Shown one piece after another: positions 8,900 through 17,356 of a DNA stretch of 19,010 bases. The stretch's first letter is position 1. The number at the start of each line of letters is the position of its first letter. The translations under genes and the position numbers were made by a program. Under the pieces are notes generated by a model. That model saw nothing but the letters and a program-made list of their open reading frames with translations, had not been told where the DNA came from and did not search any database. Source of the DNA: Euperipatoides rowelli (taxonomy: Eukaryota > Onychophora > Udeonychophora > Euonychophora > Peripatopsidae); the NCBI GenBank assembly GCA_003024985.2, contig PXIH01S0017904.1. One strand, 5' to 3'.

Positions 8900-10152
8900 G
8901 GGTCATTATCAGAAAAAATCAGGAATTTGTGTTTCTGATTTTTTTTTATAAAAAATAATGTTTTAAAAAGTAATTTAAATTAATAACAAACATTAATATG
9001 ACTGATGGAATGCATAGAAGTTGCAAATTGAAACAAAAATATTTTATTTATTTATTCAAAGTTTGTGCACATTATGATTTGTCATGTCCGTGGGCTGTCA
9101 CCATTCACTATTTAGTCTGTTTCCAAGTTTATATTTCTTACATCAAACAAAAAATTAACTCTTTAGACTTCATTTTGGACTAAGAAGCATTTCAAAAAAC
9201 GTTTCCAAAACTTTAAAGTTACACATATGTTTCATGTTAATGTAATTTCAAGTTTAATGCCTGTCACCAGTGCGATAGGTCATGTCTGTGGACAAAAATA
9301 AAAAATGCCAAAAAATTCTTACAGATGGCATTACCATGCTGTGTTGCTTGAAAAATCAACCCGCAGGCACCCATCTTGTCCAGGATACAGAAAATGATGT
9401 ATTCTTGGTGATTTATGTGGTTTTATTTAAAGTTTTTAGACTTTGTTTTTAAAACATTGAGATCAACTCATCACGTCTGTGTCACAAATTCATTTCAAGT
9501 AATTGGGTAAGATCAAAAAATAATTCAAGGAAGTAATAGTTTTAGATGTAAAGGCTTTGTTTCCCAAGTTTCATCGCATAATTTTAAAAGCACATGTTCT
9601 CAATTGTAAAAAAACATGTTTTTTGTCATGTCCCTGGACACAGCCTGTCCATGGACATGACACTGTGTGCATGAACATGAGAACAGTTGACTTTAATAGT
9701 ATTTTATCTGGATTTTTTTATTTTATTTTATCTGAAATTGTAAACAGACTAATAATATATTTAATGTAGTTCTATTTTTTTTTTACTTATTTTAATTTTT
9801 AATTGTAATGGTAGCCTTTGCATGCTATTTCGTCAGAGTTTTGTGATTATGAATTTTTTTTTTCTACATGGAATCATACCCTATGTTAAAAATCCTAGAA
9901 TAAAATCAATTCTATCAATAAACTCATTTCTTCTGACATTTCTGCAGGTTTTAGTATCACATCTTAAAGAAATTGTAATGTCTGTGGACTCAGTTTTAAT
10001 AATTAAAAAAAAAAAATTCTTTGATCTGAACAACTATAACAGTGTTATTTCTTGAGTTAAGATCTTCCATGGAAGTAAATATTAACATGTTCCAATAAAC
10101 TTTAATTTTTAAAAAATTCTAATCAAATTCCTGATTTTTCTGATAATGACCC
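8900..10152. mobile_element. Non-autonomous DNA transposon with ~30-bp terminal inverted repeats, superfamily unassigned
   Basis: The left end 8900-8929 (starting GGGTCATTATCAGAAAAA) and the right end 10124-10152 are reverse complements over 29-30 bases, differing by one A in a homopolymer. TAAT flanks both sides. The 1,253-base interior has no open frame longer than about 77 codons and no transposase motif, so it would need a transposase in trans. It carries five copies of a GTCATGTC(C/T)(G/C)TGGAC-like motif (near 9081, 9279, 9470, 9625 and 9976) and a 17-bp hairpin at 9624-9662 built from two copies facing each other. Four-base duplications are known for Chapaev, Sola, Ginger, piggyBac and Kolobok, the last two at TTAA. 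The GGG start does not let me choose. Confidence 0.7.
9624..9662. repeat. Inverted repeat inside the 8900-10152 element (17-bp arms, 5-base loop)
   Basis: TGTCATGTCCCTGGACA (9624-9640) faces TGTCCATGGACATGACA (9646-9662) around CAGCC, with 16 of 17 positions paired. Each arm is a copy of the motif that recurs elsewhere in the element, which fits a protein-binding site pair but is not proof of one. Confidence 0.8.
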
Positions 10153-10156
10153 TAAT
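10153..10156. repeat. Target-site duplication TAAT, right copy
   Basis: Directly follows the right inverted repeat ending GACCC at 10152 and matches 8896-8899. Confidence 0.55.
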
Positions 10157-10281
10157 ATGAGTGAGACACAGGAAGAACATTCTTTACTCAAATTAAGAAC
10201 ATTTTGCTGGAATGGAAATAATTATCTATGCACATCATTTTCATTATTTAAATAAAATTAGGAATTTATTAAATATTAATA

Positions 10282-10289
10282 TATTAAGT
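10282..10289. repeat. 8-bp target-site duplication, left copy, of the hAT element
   Basis: TATTAAGT adjoins the left end at 10290; the right copy is TATTAAGC at 11655-11662 (7 of 8 identical). Eight bases is the duplication length of hAT transposons. Confidence 0.8.
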
Positions 10290-10663
10290 CAGTGTTTCTC
10301 AAATTGGGGGTCGCGCCCCCCCCCTGGGGGATCACGACAATGATTTAAGGGGTCACGAGCTTGAGAAAGAAAAATATATATATTTAGAATTATTCCCTTT
10401 AAGCTTAAAGATACCATTAGCAAATACATTATTATAGAATTAAAGCCAGTTAGATCTTTTTTCTATGTTTAAATATAAAAAGAATTTAAAATTATTTCAA
10501 TTACCGTTAATAATTAATTGACCATTATTTTGCATTTTAGTCTTTAATTATCAGACTCACTGACCACCGTTTTTTTATCAGTTGAATGGTGAATCCCATA
10601 AAGAAAAAAACAACAACAACAAAACAAGCTCAAGCTTCTCTTCAACAATTAAACTACTAGTGT

Positions 10664-11348
10664 AAATTATTATTATTATTATTAGAAAAATTAAGTGATA
10701 AGATATGAATATCTTCTTCACTATTCTAAATCAACATAAGCTAAGTTAATTGGTTAAAAGTTGTATGTTTTTTTTTAGATATAAATACTCGCATTTTTTA
10801 AAACTTTTTAAGTCAGAAGATTCAATTATTTCAACTGGTAGTTCATTCCAATAGTTAGCCACTCTCAAGCTAAAAAACCCTAATCTAATATTAGTAGAAC
10901 ATTGTTCTTTCATTATTTTTTTGACATGTCTTCTTGTAACATTCTTAGATCTTAATCTGAAAAAATGTTTTCCATGATAGTCTAAATTAATAATTTTAAA
11001 AGTATGAATTAGATTATAGCGTTGAAAAGGAGAGTAGATTTTTAATTTATTTAAGCGTTGACTATAGTCAAGATCATAGAATCCAGAAATTGTCTTTGTG
11101 AATAAACCCAAGGAAAACTCTGTTAATTTTATCACTGCCGGATTTGTTGACATATGTAACAAGTTGACAAACAATTCAGGGGAAATAAAATCAAAAGTTC
11201 TCATCAATACTGCCATTTTTCGCCTCATCATTGCTGCACTAACATCAACATGAATTTCACACTTAAGCCTATTATCTATTGGTATGCCAAGATCAACATG
11301 TTTCTCTACTATCTTTAACTTATGATTGTCAATTAATAGGACAAATTA
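10664..11348 (-). pseudogene. 5'-truncated non-LTR retrotransposon: C-terminal end of the reverse transcriptase ORF
   Basis: An open minus-strand frame runs from about 11340 to the stop near 10746. Its first ATG is at 11231, but the homologous reading starts earlier, with KIVEKHVDLGIPIDNRLKCE. That is the post-catalytic segment 'xxxKDLGVxID..LKF..H' seen after the YADD box in LINE reverse transcriptases. It continues with MMRRKMAVLMRTF, then RYNLIHTFKIIN, TRRHVKKI, and FFSLRVANYWNELPVEI, the stereotyped 'FF..RV...WN.LP..v' ending of Jockey/CR1/RTE-like ORF2 proteins. The catalytic motifs are missing because the copy is 5'-truncated. A short 3' UTR of about 60 bases ends in an (AAT)6-7 tail (10666-10684 on the plus strand as ATT units), consistent with a LINE 3' end. 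The frame is uninterrupted for about 195 codons, so the insertion may be fairly young. A flanking duplication could not be separated from the tail. Confidence 0.8.
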
Positions 11349-11350
11349 TT

Positions 11351-11438
11351 AGTCAAATTTAATAAAGCCTCTAGTTTTCTTTTAAATTCATTAATTAATC
11401 AATTGATAACAAAACTAGTGGCTTTATTTAATTTGACT
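11351..11438. repeat. Long imperfect hairpin at the 5' edge of the nested LINE (28-bp arms)
   Basis: The arm at 11351-11378 (starting AGTCAAATTTAATAAAGCC) pairs with 11411-11438 at 26 of 28 positions around a 32-base AT-rich loop. It begins within a few bases of where the LINE reading stops. It could be an internal palindrome of the hAT element or a rearrangement made during LINE insertion. Confidence 0.75.
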
Positions 11439-11654
11439 ATTTACAGTAGTAGCATATTTATTAAAAGAGGAGGTGGGGGGAGGGGTGGAAGAAATTTTTT
11501 AAAAAAATATTAATCATTAATATATTTTTTAAGTCTTTTCTCCCCCACTCCCATTGGGAAAAAACATGTTGGGGGGGGGGGGGGGGTCACACTTGGATCA
11601 TTTTAACAATTAAGGGGTGTTAGGTCCCGGCTGCAAAAAGTTTGAGAACCACTG

Positions 11655-11662
11655 TATTAAGC
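11655..11662. repeat. 8-bp target-site duplication, right copy, of the hAT element
   Basis: TATTAAGC directly after the CACTG end at 11654; one mismatch from 10282-10289. Confidence 0.8.
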
Positions 11663-13314
11663 TATTAAATTATGAAAAGAGAATTATCTACAAAATAATC
11701 TTTCTTCTTTAATTAATGTCATAACAAAATAATAGAAAGGATATTTATTGTCGACTTATTAAAGTGTTGTGTCCATCCACTTTAAATTCTTCCCTTAAAT
11801 ACAGTAGATACTAGACTGGTCAAAATTTCTAATTAAACTGTATAAATTGGCGTGTTGATCTCCATAAGAACATACATAGGCCTATATCTCAGCAAACTAA
11901 TTGCATAACTGTAAATTTACAGTATATAAAAATTCTATAAAAGATTGTGGTAAATTAAATCTAATTTCATGCCAATAAAATGATGTTATATATATGCCAA
12001 CTTTTATTCTTTAATACAGTAATTCCTCAGTACAACTTTGCAAGGTAATTGAAAATTCTATATGAAAGTCCAGCTAGCTATGAATAAAACATACAGGCTA
12101 ATTGAAGGGTAGCAGAGAGAGAGTTTATCTTAGAAGTGACTTCAAGTTTTTTTTTAAAAAAAAATTTTAGAATATTATTGTAAAATTTATAATTCAATCT
12201 ATTAAATAAAAATTGGCATTGAAAAAAAAATTAATTTATCATCTGATGAAGTGTTTTCAAATCATGATATTTAACTTGGCTATATTAATATAGTTAATAT
12301 TAGAGAAGTTAATCAAGTTTTAATTGACAATTATTGTAATATAGTTAAGTTTTGGATAGTAGACAAGTATGTCTGCCATAAGAGATTAGCAAAACTACAG
12401 ACTGATCGTCAAAGCAGAAATCAGAGCCATAGGGGGGAAATGTATTCATAAATTTGAAGAGACATAAATAGGATGACTTCCAAAAGTGTAAATGAATCAA
12501 AAGAATATTTGAAATTTGTTTCGGGGGGGAGGGGGGGAGGTATTAGTATTTAAAATTCTTGTTACAACCAACTAGTTAAAATGTCAATCTATTCTGGAAG
12601 AAAGGGTAAAGAAAATATATGCAGTATATTGCCAATGCTCAGGACTATCAAATATAAATTTCAACTGACATTATAATCCAATATGAGGGAAACTCATATT
12701 GTAATAAACATTGTTTGCCCAAAATTCTATAGTTTGTAAAACAATTCCAATTTGAAAAATTATTATTAAATACAGTATATTGATTTATAACTTGTTTGAA
12801 ATATTTGCATATTACAAAAATTATTTTTATAGCTAAAAAACAAATGTAAATAGGCTGAGTGTAGCTTACCAGACAACAATTTTTGTCATTCAAAACATCT
12901 GAGTTTTTAGCAGTGAAATCCATATGTGAAAATATTTTCATATTTTTCCCATTACAATATAGGCTACAGATTCTATTTATTGATGAATTTATTTTGGAAA
13001 CAACTTGTTATATTGAAACAGAATTCAGATTTTGACCAAAATTATTTGGAATTTAATGTAGCGAATAATTCTGAAACTATTCCAAATACTAGAATTGTTT
13101 TTTTAAAGATCTAAATGTCCATTATTTAAAATAGCAAACAAAAATTATTACATATCAATAGAAGCAAGAAGAGATAGGTGGGAAAAAGAATCTACTATTG
13201 TTAGATAATTTTAGATGCCATTTGAAACTTCAAATTTTGCCCCATTGTAAGAAATCTTTATACACTTAATTTAAAGGATATTTATATGGACCTCGTGTTT
13301 GTTTTCTCTTATAG
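11663..13314. other. AT-rich stretch without a firmly supported gene
   Basis: No convincing protein pattern. It contains a G-rich run at 12523-12540 and several TACAGTA motifs. A 29-base minus-strand block at 12870-12898 has an acceptor (CTAAAAACTCAG) and donor (GTAAGCTA) in a phase that would fit the minus-strand gene further right, but it is too short to call; see findings. Confidence 0.45.
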
Positions 13315-13407
13315 CACAAAAATCATCCAGAAAAGGAAGCCTTTCGCCCTAAACATAATAGATGGGACCAACGGCAGGACATTATTATGTTCTTAAATGA
13401 ATCATGA
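13315..13407 (+). CDS. Possible 3'-terminal coding exon, gene unknown
   Basis: A good acceptor (TTTGTTTTCTCTTATAG, ending 13314) is followed by two overlapping open readings. Frame 0 gives 30 codons starting HKNHPEKEAFRPKHNRWD and ending NES before TGA at 13405. A reading that starts one base later gives 26 codons starting TKIIQKRKPFALNIIDG and ending at TAA 13394-13396. The second reading is the one whose phase fits a direct join to the exon at 1998-2184 (which ends with two bases), but nothing else links the two. Base composition is less AT-rich than its surroundings. A diverged second copy of this block, including the acceptor side, lies at 13592-13688, which could mean an exon duplication or just a repeat. 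I recognise no family. Confidence 0.3.
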   Translation, partial: HKNHPEKEAFRPKHNRWDQRQDIIMFLNES

Positions 13408-13591
13408 TATGTTAAGGTTAATTCTATAGTCTGAATTCTTTGGTCTGCAAAAATATCTCTTCATTTGAAACACTACACTTGTGATGTTTCTAGTAAACTA
13501 TTGTGAAAGTCGAAAGCAGAAGATCACATCTTATATTCCTAATCACAAGATAAGTTATTTTCATTCATTTTAATTCACTACTACACCAATT

Positions 13592-13688
13592 TCTTATATC
13601 AGATACATCATCTAGAAAAGGGAAACATTTGTCATGTACACACAATAGTTGAGANCATGTTGTATTTATAAATGAATCAAGATATGTT
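13592..13688 (+). pseudogene. Decayed duplicate of the 13304-13415 block
   Basis: ATCATCTAGAAAAGG here matches ATCATCCAGAAAAGG at 13322, and AAATGAATCAAGATATGTT matches AAATGAATCATGATATGTT at 13395. Between them there are several substitutions and a gap of about 7 bases. An undetermined base lies at 13655. Both copies are preceded by a pyrimidine-rich tract ending in AG. The reading frames of the first copy are not preserved. Confidence 0.55.
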
Positions 13689-14391
13689 TAAACTGAGTGG
13701 ATATGTTAAGGCCTATTTGGATACAGGACTTCATTTTAATGCAACATTCTAATTGCTTTCATTGTCTTCACAGTTATATACTGGCTTACACAAAGCAGGG
13801 TTTTTGTACTTCGAAGTTTGGTAACTAGAACTAGATTTGTTAAATTTAAACTTCCTTTAATGAACGATAAATAACATTACAGACATGCTTATGCTTGTCC
13901 ATACCAATAACAATAAACATTAATGATTAAAGCAGCTTCATCTATGTACAACATAATAAACATAATAAACATATTAAACTTATCTCCACCCCTTTATCCC
14001 AAACATTTGAAAGTTCAAGACACTTCTACATTTTTACCTTTTAAAACAGCTATTTTAACTTTACTACACTTTATATAGCCAGCGTCCATATTTTACTTTT
14101 TCACAATATTCCATCAATAATACACACTCTTCAAGCCAACATAAAATGTAATGCATGTATAAATCAGTACATAAATATTATATTGTATGTAGTAAATAAT
14201 ATGTAAGCATAAATATAACTCCAACATTCACATGGGTTCACCATAAAATTGTTTACCTTTATTCATTTTATCTGAACAAATCAATTTTAATTAAGCCAAC
14301 AGTTTGTAAGACTTATTTATCTATTGTAAAGATGTTTGAAGTTTAATGGCAGATAACATAATGGAAATTTTCTCTTTTTAAGATTACTTAC
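13689..14391. other. AT-rich stretch, no firm exon
   Basis: Contains short CATAATAAA repeats near 13950 and a small block at 13774-13824 with splice-like signals on both strands (discussed in findings). No gene is supported. Confidence 0.45.
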
Positions 14392-14457
14392 CAGGTAATT
14401 CATTTCCAAATTTGAGTTGTAATTGCCTTATTCTGCTGGGATCTGCTTCTTGACAAT
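14392..14457 (-). CDS. Internal coding exon of an unrecognised minus-strand gene
   Basis: On the minus strand a 66-base block has a CATGTTTTCAG acceptor and a CTG|GTAAGTAATC donor. Only one frame is open: two bases, then 21 codons CQEADPSRIRQLQLKFGNELP, then one base (the run is polar and amphipathic with no stop; the other two frames are closed). The entering and leaving introns are therefore both phase 1, as for the exon at 15220-15294, which should precede it. Joined, the split codon reads GAT (Asp) and the frame stays open. No catalytic motif or domain is recognisable in so short a piece. The next exon downstream was not identified with confidence. Confidence 0.65.
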
Positions 14458-15219
14458 CTGAAAACATGCTAATAATGAAAATTAAAATAATTTTTTATAA
14501 TTGATTCATTAATCTTTTTCCTAAATTTTTTTAATTGGTAAAAATAAAATATCAAGTTGAATCATTGGGTGCAAAATTTTTTTAAAAATTAAATTAAAAA
14601 AAATATATTTTGTGTGAAAAGCTGATTTATTTTAAAAAAAAATTGAAATAAACATGATTTTTTCCATGATTGCTAACATTATAATTGTATTTAACTTCAT
14701 TTGGTATAAATTTGATTTTAATTGTAAAAATATATGGAATAATGAAATATATTATTTATCAGCCACAAATCTAGCTTCTAACCGCTGCAAATAAATGATC
14801 TTTTATATTGATATGGAGTAAACTCTGGAAAGTTTTTCATTCATTATTATAAATAATGTCAAAAATTAAACTTCCAAGGTTGAATATACAGTATATCATA
14901 CATTTAAAATTAGATATCGATTCAGTTATGGATGGATCCAGTAGTTCAGTTTTTCATTAACTGTTTTTCCCATTTAGCATGACCAAAGATTCAGATGATA
15001 AATTTTCTTTATGTGTTAAACCGATTCCAACTTTAAATATTATAATTTCAAAATTAGTTCCCCATTCTCTTAAATTACAATGGGATTTCGTGCCATAAAG
15101 GATTATGATGTAATTAATTGCTCTCCCAGTTCTTCACTGGCGAGAAAGAGCCAGCAAAGGTTATATGTGATCTACTCTGCTGAATTTGCAATATGTTTTT
15201 GAAAGTTGTTTTTTCTCAC
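14458..15219 (-). other. Putative intron between two minus-strand exons
   Basis: Bounded on the minus strand by GTGAGAAAAA at its start (15219) and TTTTCAG at its end (14458). About 760 bases, AT-rich. The GC-richer patch at about 15120-15170 has no splice-bounded open frame that I can support. Confidence 0.5.
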
Positions 15220-15294
15220 CTGGCGGAAGAAGAGATGGAAAAACAAGCCCAATTTGTCCATTTTCATATTTCACTGTGGTGAATTTGCAAATGT
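15220..15294 (-). CDS. Internal coding exon of the same unrecognised minus-strand gene
   Basis: The minus-strand block of 75 bases follows the acceptor ATGAATTCTAG and ends CCGCCAG|GTGAGAAAAA, a strong donor. Only the frame that uses two leading bases is open: 24 codons beginning ICKFTTVKYENGQIGLVF and ending PSLLPP, with one base left over. Introns on both sides are phase 1. The alternating hydrophobic and polar pattern looks like beta strands (TTVKY, QIGLVF) and is ordinary folded protein. Its 75-base length keeps frame if skipped. It should join 14392-14457 through a GAT codon. I do not recognise the family; a nuclear-encoded mitochondrial protein is possible only if the first exon at 17222-17356 belongs to it. 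Confidence 0.65.
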
Positions 15295-16249
15295 CTAGAA
15301 TTCATAGAAAATGGCAATAGTGGTTATTGTCTTTATATACTGTATAACTATATGCCAATCAAAGGCACATTTCTAATTAAGATCTCACCCCTAAACTTCA
15401 AACGAGTATTTAAGAATGCAATTTCTAAGGGCTCATTCCCATTTTTTCACACTTTTACCCTTTCTTAAGACATTATTTGAATATCCAAGTAATAGCGCAG
15501 CCATTAATTTTCCTACATTTTACGTTTCTTAGATAGTGCTTAACAAGATTGCGGATAAATTTTTTTACAGATATAGAGCTGAAATAAAAAATATGACAAT
15601 AATAAAATTAATAAAGTATTTTGGTTTCTTGAATTGCCAGGGCAAATTTTGACAGGAGTGTAGGACCTTGTAGCTAGTAAGTTGACTGTATACTTTTTCA
15701 GCATTTCCAAGAGAGGAAAAAATGCCTACCGGACCTTTTTGTCTTTATCGCCTTTTGAATAAGAGGTGACAGGGTTTATTATGTCAGTCGGCAACAGCAA
15801 GTGAAACAATGATTAAAAAAATGATAATGACTATTTATGTTGAAATTGATTATTTTGAAATATTACTATGTTAATTAAAATAATTGCTAATTAAAAAAAA
15901 TTGTAATTTTGAAATTCTTTTTTTTTTTCTTAAAATTTAAATATATTATGCATAAAAATAAACTATTATTTAAACTAACGAAATATTGTAGCAAAGATGT
16001 GCATGGGTTTCACATAAAATAAAGGGGGTTAAGTTCTAATGAAATATACCGTAGTCATTTGCATTTATTATGATGAAAACAATTAAATATTTAAAATTCT
16101 CTTTTCAGTTTTTGTAGTAATTACATGTCAAAAAAATAAAAAAATGGTAATGACAAACTAACGAATTAAATACTAGATTATAAATCTTACAATACAAAGG
16201 GACATGACAAATGAAACTATGAAATATGGCCAGTGTTGACAATAGATAA
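15295..16249. other. Mostly AT-rich putative intron with a possible micro-exon
   Basis: On the minus strand this would be the intron before the 15220-15294 exon. A 22-base block at 15730-15751 (acceptor TTATTCAAAAG, donor GTAGGCA) would read AIKTKRS plus one base. It would convert the phase-0 end of 17222-17356 into the phase-1 start needed at 15294. That is suggestive only; the donor is weak. Confidence 0.3.
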
Positions 16250-16727
16250 ATGGACAGTGTTATGCAATAACCAGTCAAGCCACAATTTTAACAAAAATGA
16301 GTTAGCCCATTCAAGGTAACCATAAAGATTCATTTTCTATGCCTTCAAAACAGTTAAGCCATTATTGCATTGGTTTGCCATTCAGAGACAGAAGTGTCAA
16401 CCCACAATCCTGGTAGCTGGACATTCCTATTCAGCTATAAAAAAGTGCTGTTAACTGATTGTTGCAAAATAAAAATGTTTGTATTGTATACTAAAACTCA
16501 CCATTCAACCCACATAATATACCTGTTTTATTGTATTTTAGGATATTCTTTGATAATTTTAATTTTTTTTTTAATCATTTGTCTCTACAATGTTAGGGAT
16601 AATTTCTGTAAAAGTTTTAAAAACATACATTGCTACCTGGATTTATAGTTACATTATAAACTTTAAATGCATTTTACTCAAAACTATACTCATGTGGTTT
16701 GATTGGTTATTGCATAACACCATCCAT
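16250..16727. mobile_element. Short inverted-repeat element (MITE-like), unclassified
   Basis: The arm at 16250-16284 pairs with the reverse complement of 16693-16727 at 31 of 35 positions. The shared core is GTGTTATGCAATAACCA followed by TCAA-CCACA. The total is 478 bases. The plus-strand open frame inside (16370-16648) has a hydrophobic tail but no recognisable domain, and I treat it as a chance frame. No target-site duplication is obvious next to either arm, so the true ends may lie slightly further out or the flanks have decayed. The position would be intronic if the minus-strand gene model holds. Confidence 0.55.
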
Positions 16728-17221
16728 GTGGTCTCTTATTAAAAAAAATAGTATAAGAAGACAAAATTATATAGTAGATCCTTACTTAAACATAATTTTC
16801 AAAAGCAATAGTCACTAATGACTGGATCTCAAGCCTTTAATTTTGAATGGATATGAAATGGATTTGGAATGTGGAAAAGGCTAATCAGAAATAAACGAGA
16901 GATTTAGCTGATAATGATATAATGATAATATATTATCCATGTATTAATTCTCAAATACTAGAGGGAACAAATCATAAAATTTTAACAAATGAAAAATATA
17001 AGAAAAATATGAAAAATTATGGAATTATGATTATTAATGTACAACTCAAAAAGCATTTTTATATTTTCTTGAAAAAAACTTAAACAAAAAAAAATCTAAA
17101 AAAACGGTTTTGATAATTTAAAAATAAAGATTGGCCCCTGGATCATTTTGATATTTCTTGTTTTAAAAAAAATTAAAAAAAATTAAAATTTGAATATAAG
17201 AATTAAAAAAAATTAACTTAC
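16728..17221. other. AT-rich putative intron, no gene seen
   Basis: Dominated by A-rich runs, including repeated AATTAAAAAAAATTAA-like blocks at about 17160-17215 just after the donor of the exon at 17222 (minus strand). Confidence 0.5.
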
Positions 17222-17356
17222 GTGAAAAAATGCAGATCTGCGAAGACATCTGTTGATGGGAGAAAACTTGATTGTAGCGGTGATGATTTTGGTAAACTGA
17301 ATGTTCAAAGTACCTGGAGGGTATATCGAACACAAAGTTCTTGTAGGGAAAAACAT
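17222..17356 (-). CDS. Candidate first coding exon; N-terminus resembles a mitochondrial targeting sequence
   Basis: From the ATG at 17356 the minus strand is open for 45 codons up to a consensus donor (TTCAC|GTAAGTTAAT, donor G at 17221). The peptide starts MFFPTRTLCSIYPPG and ends NRCLRRSAFFH. It has no Asp or Glu, many Arg, Lys, Ser and Thr, and an RR-S-A-F near the end. These are the usual features of a matrix-targeting presequence with a cleavage site near the RR. The block and the 350 bases above it are richer in GC and CpG than the rest, as expected for a gene start. The exon ends in phase 0, while the next firm exon (15294) needs phase 1. Either a small exon lies between, or translation starts at the in-frame alternative ATG at about 17249 (MSSQICIFS plus one base, phase 1), or this exon belongs to another gene. 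Confidence 0.45.

Larger units (their letters stand above)
10290..11654. mobile_element. Non-autonomous hAT (Charlie-like) transposon carrying a nested retrotransposon
   Basis: The left end CAGTGTTTCTCAAA and the reverse complement of the right end, CAGTGGTTCTCAAA, are the typical terminal inverted repeat of Charlie-like hAT elements (one mismatch in 14). The next bases also follow the family habit: a GGGGTCGCG...CCCCTGGGGG block on the left (about 10307-10330) and a GGGTCAC/GGTCCCGG block on the right (11584-11630). An 8-bp duplication flanks it. No hAT transposase frame is visible. The middle, about 10664-11348, is a minus-strand non-LTR retrotransposon piece, so the hAT sequence proper would be about 680 bases. 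A run of G (about 17) at 11570-11586 marks the right arm. Presumably the hAT inserted first and the LINE later landed in it. Confidence 0.8.

Noticed and set aside
8747-8938. 63-codon plus-strand open frame
   Set aside because: It crosses the left boundary of the transposon at 8900, so its C-terminus would be transposon end sequence; no homology recognised.
9557-10055. Two plus-strand open frames (70 and 77 codons) inside the 8900-10152 element
   Set aside because: They carry no transposase motif (no DDE/D spacing, no zinc finger) and their cysteine-rich parts come from the repeated GTCATGTCC motif.
12648-12941. 97-codon minus-strand open frame
   Set aside because: Composition (I, Y, F, N, K) follows AT-rich DNA. 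A possible 29-nt exon lies inside it, but the whole frame has no recognisable pattern.
16370-16648. 92-codon plus-strand open frame with a hydrophobic C-terminal half
   Set aside because: The hydrophobic part comes from T-rich DNA. It lies inside an inverted-repeat element and shows no known domain, so it is most likely chance.
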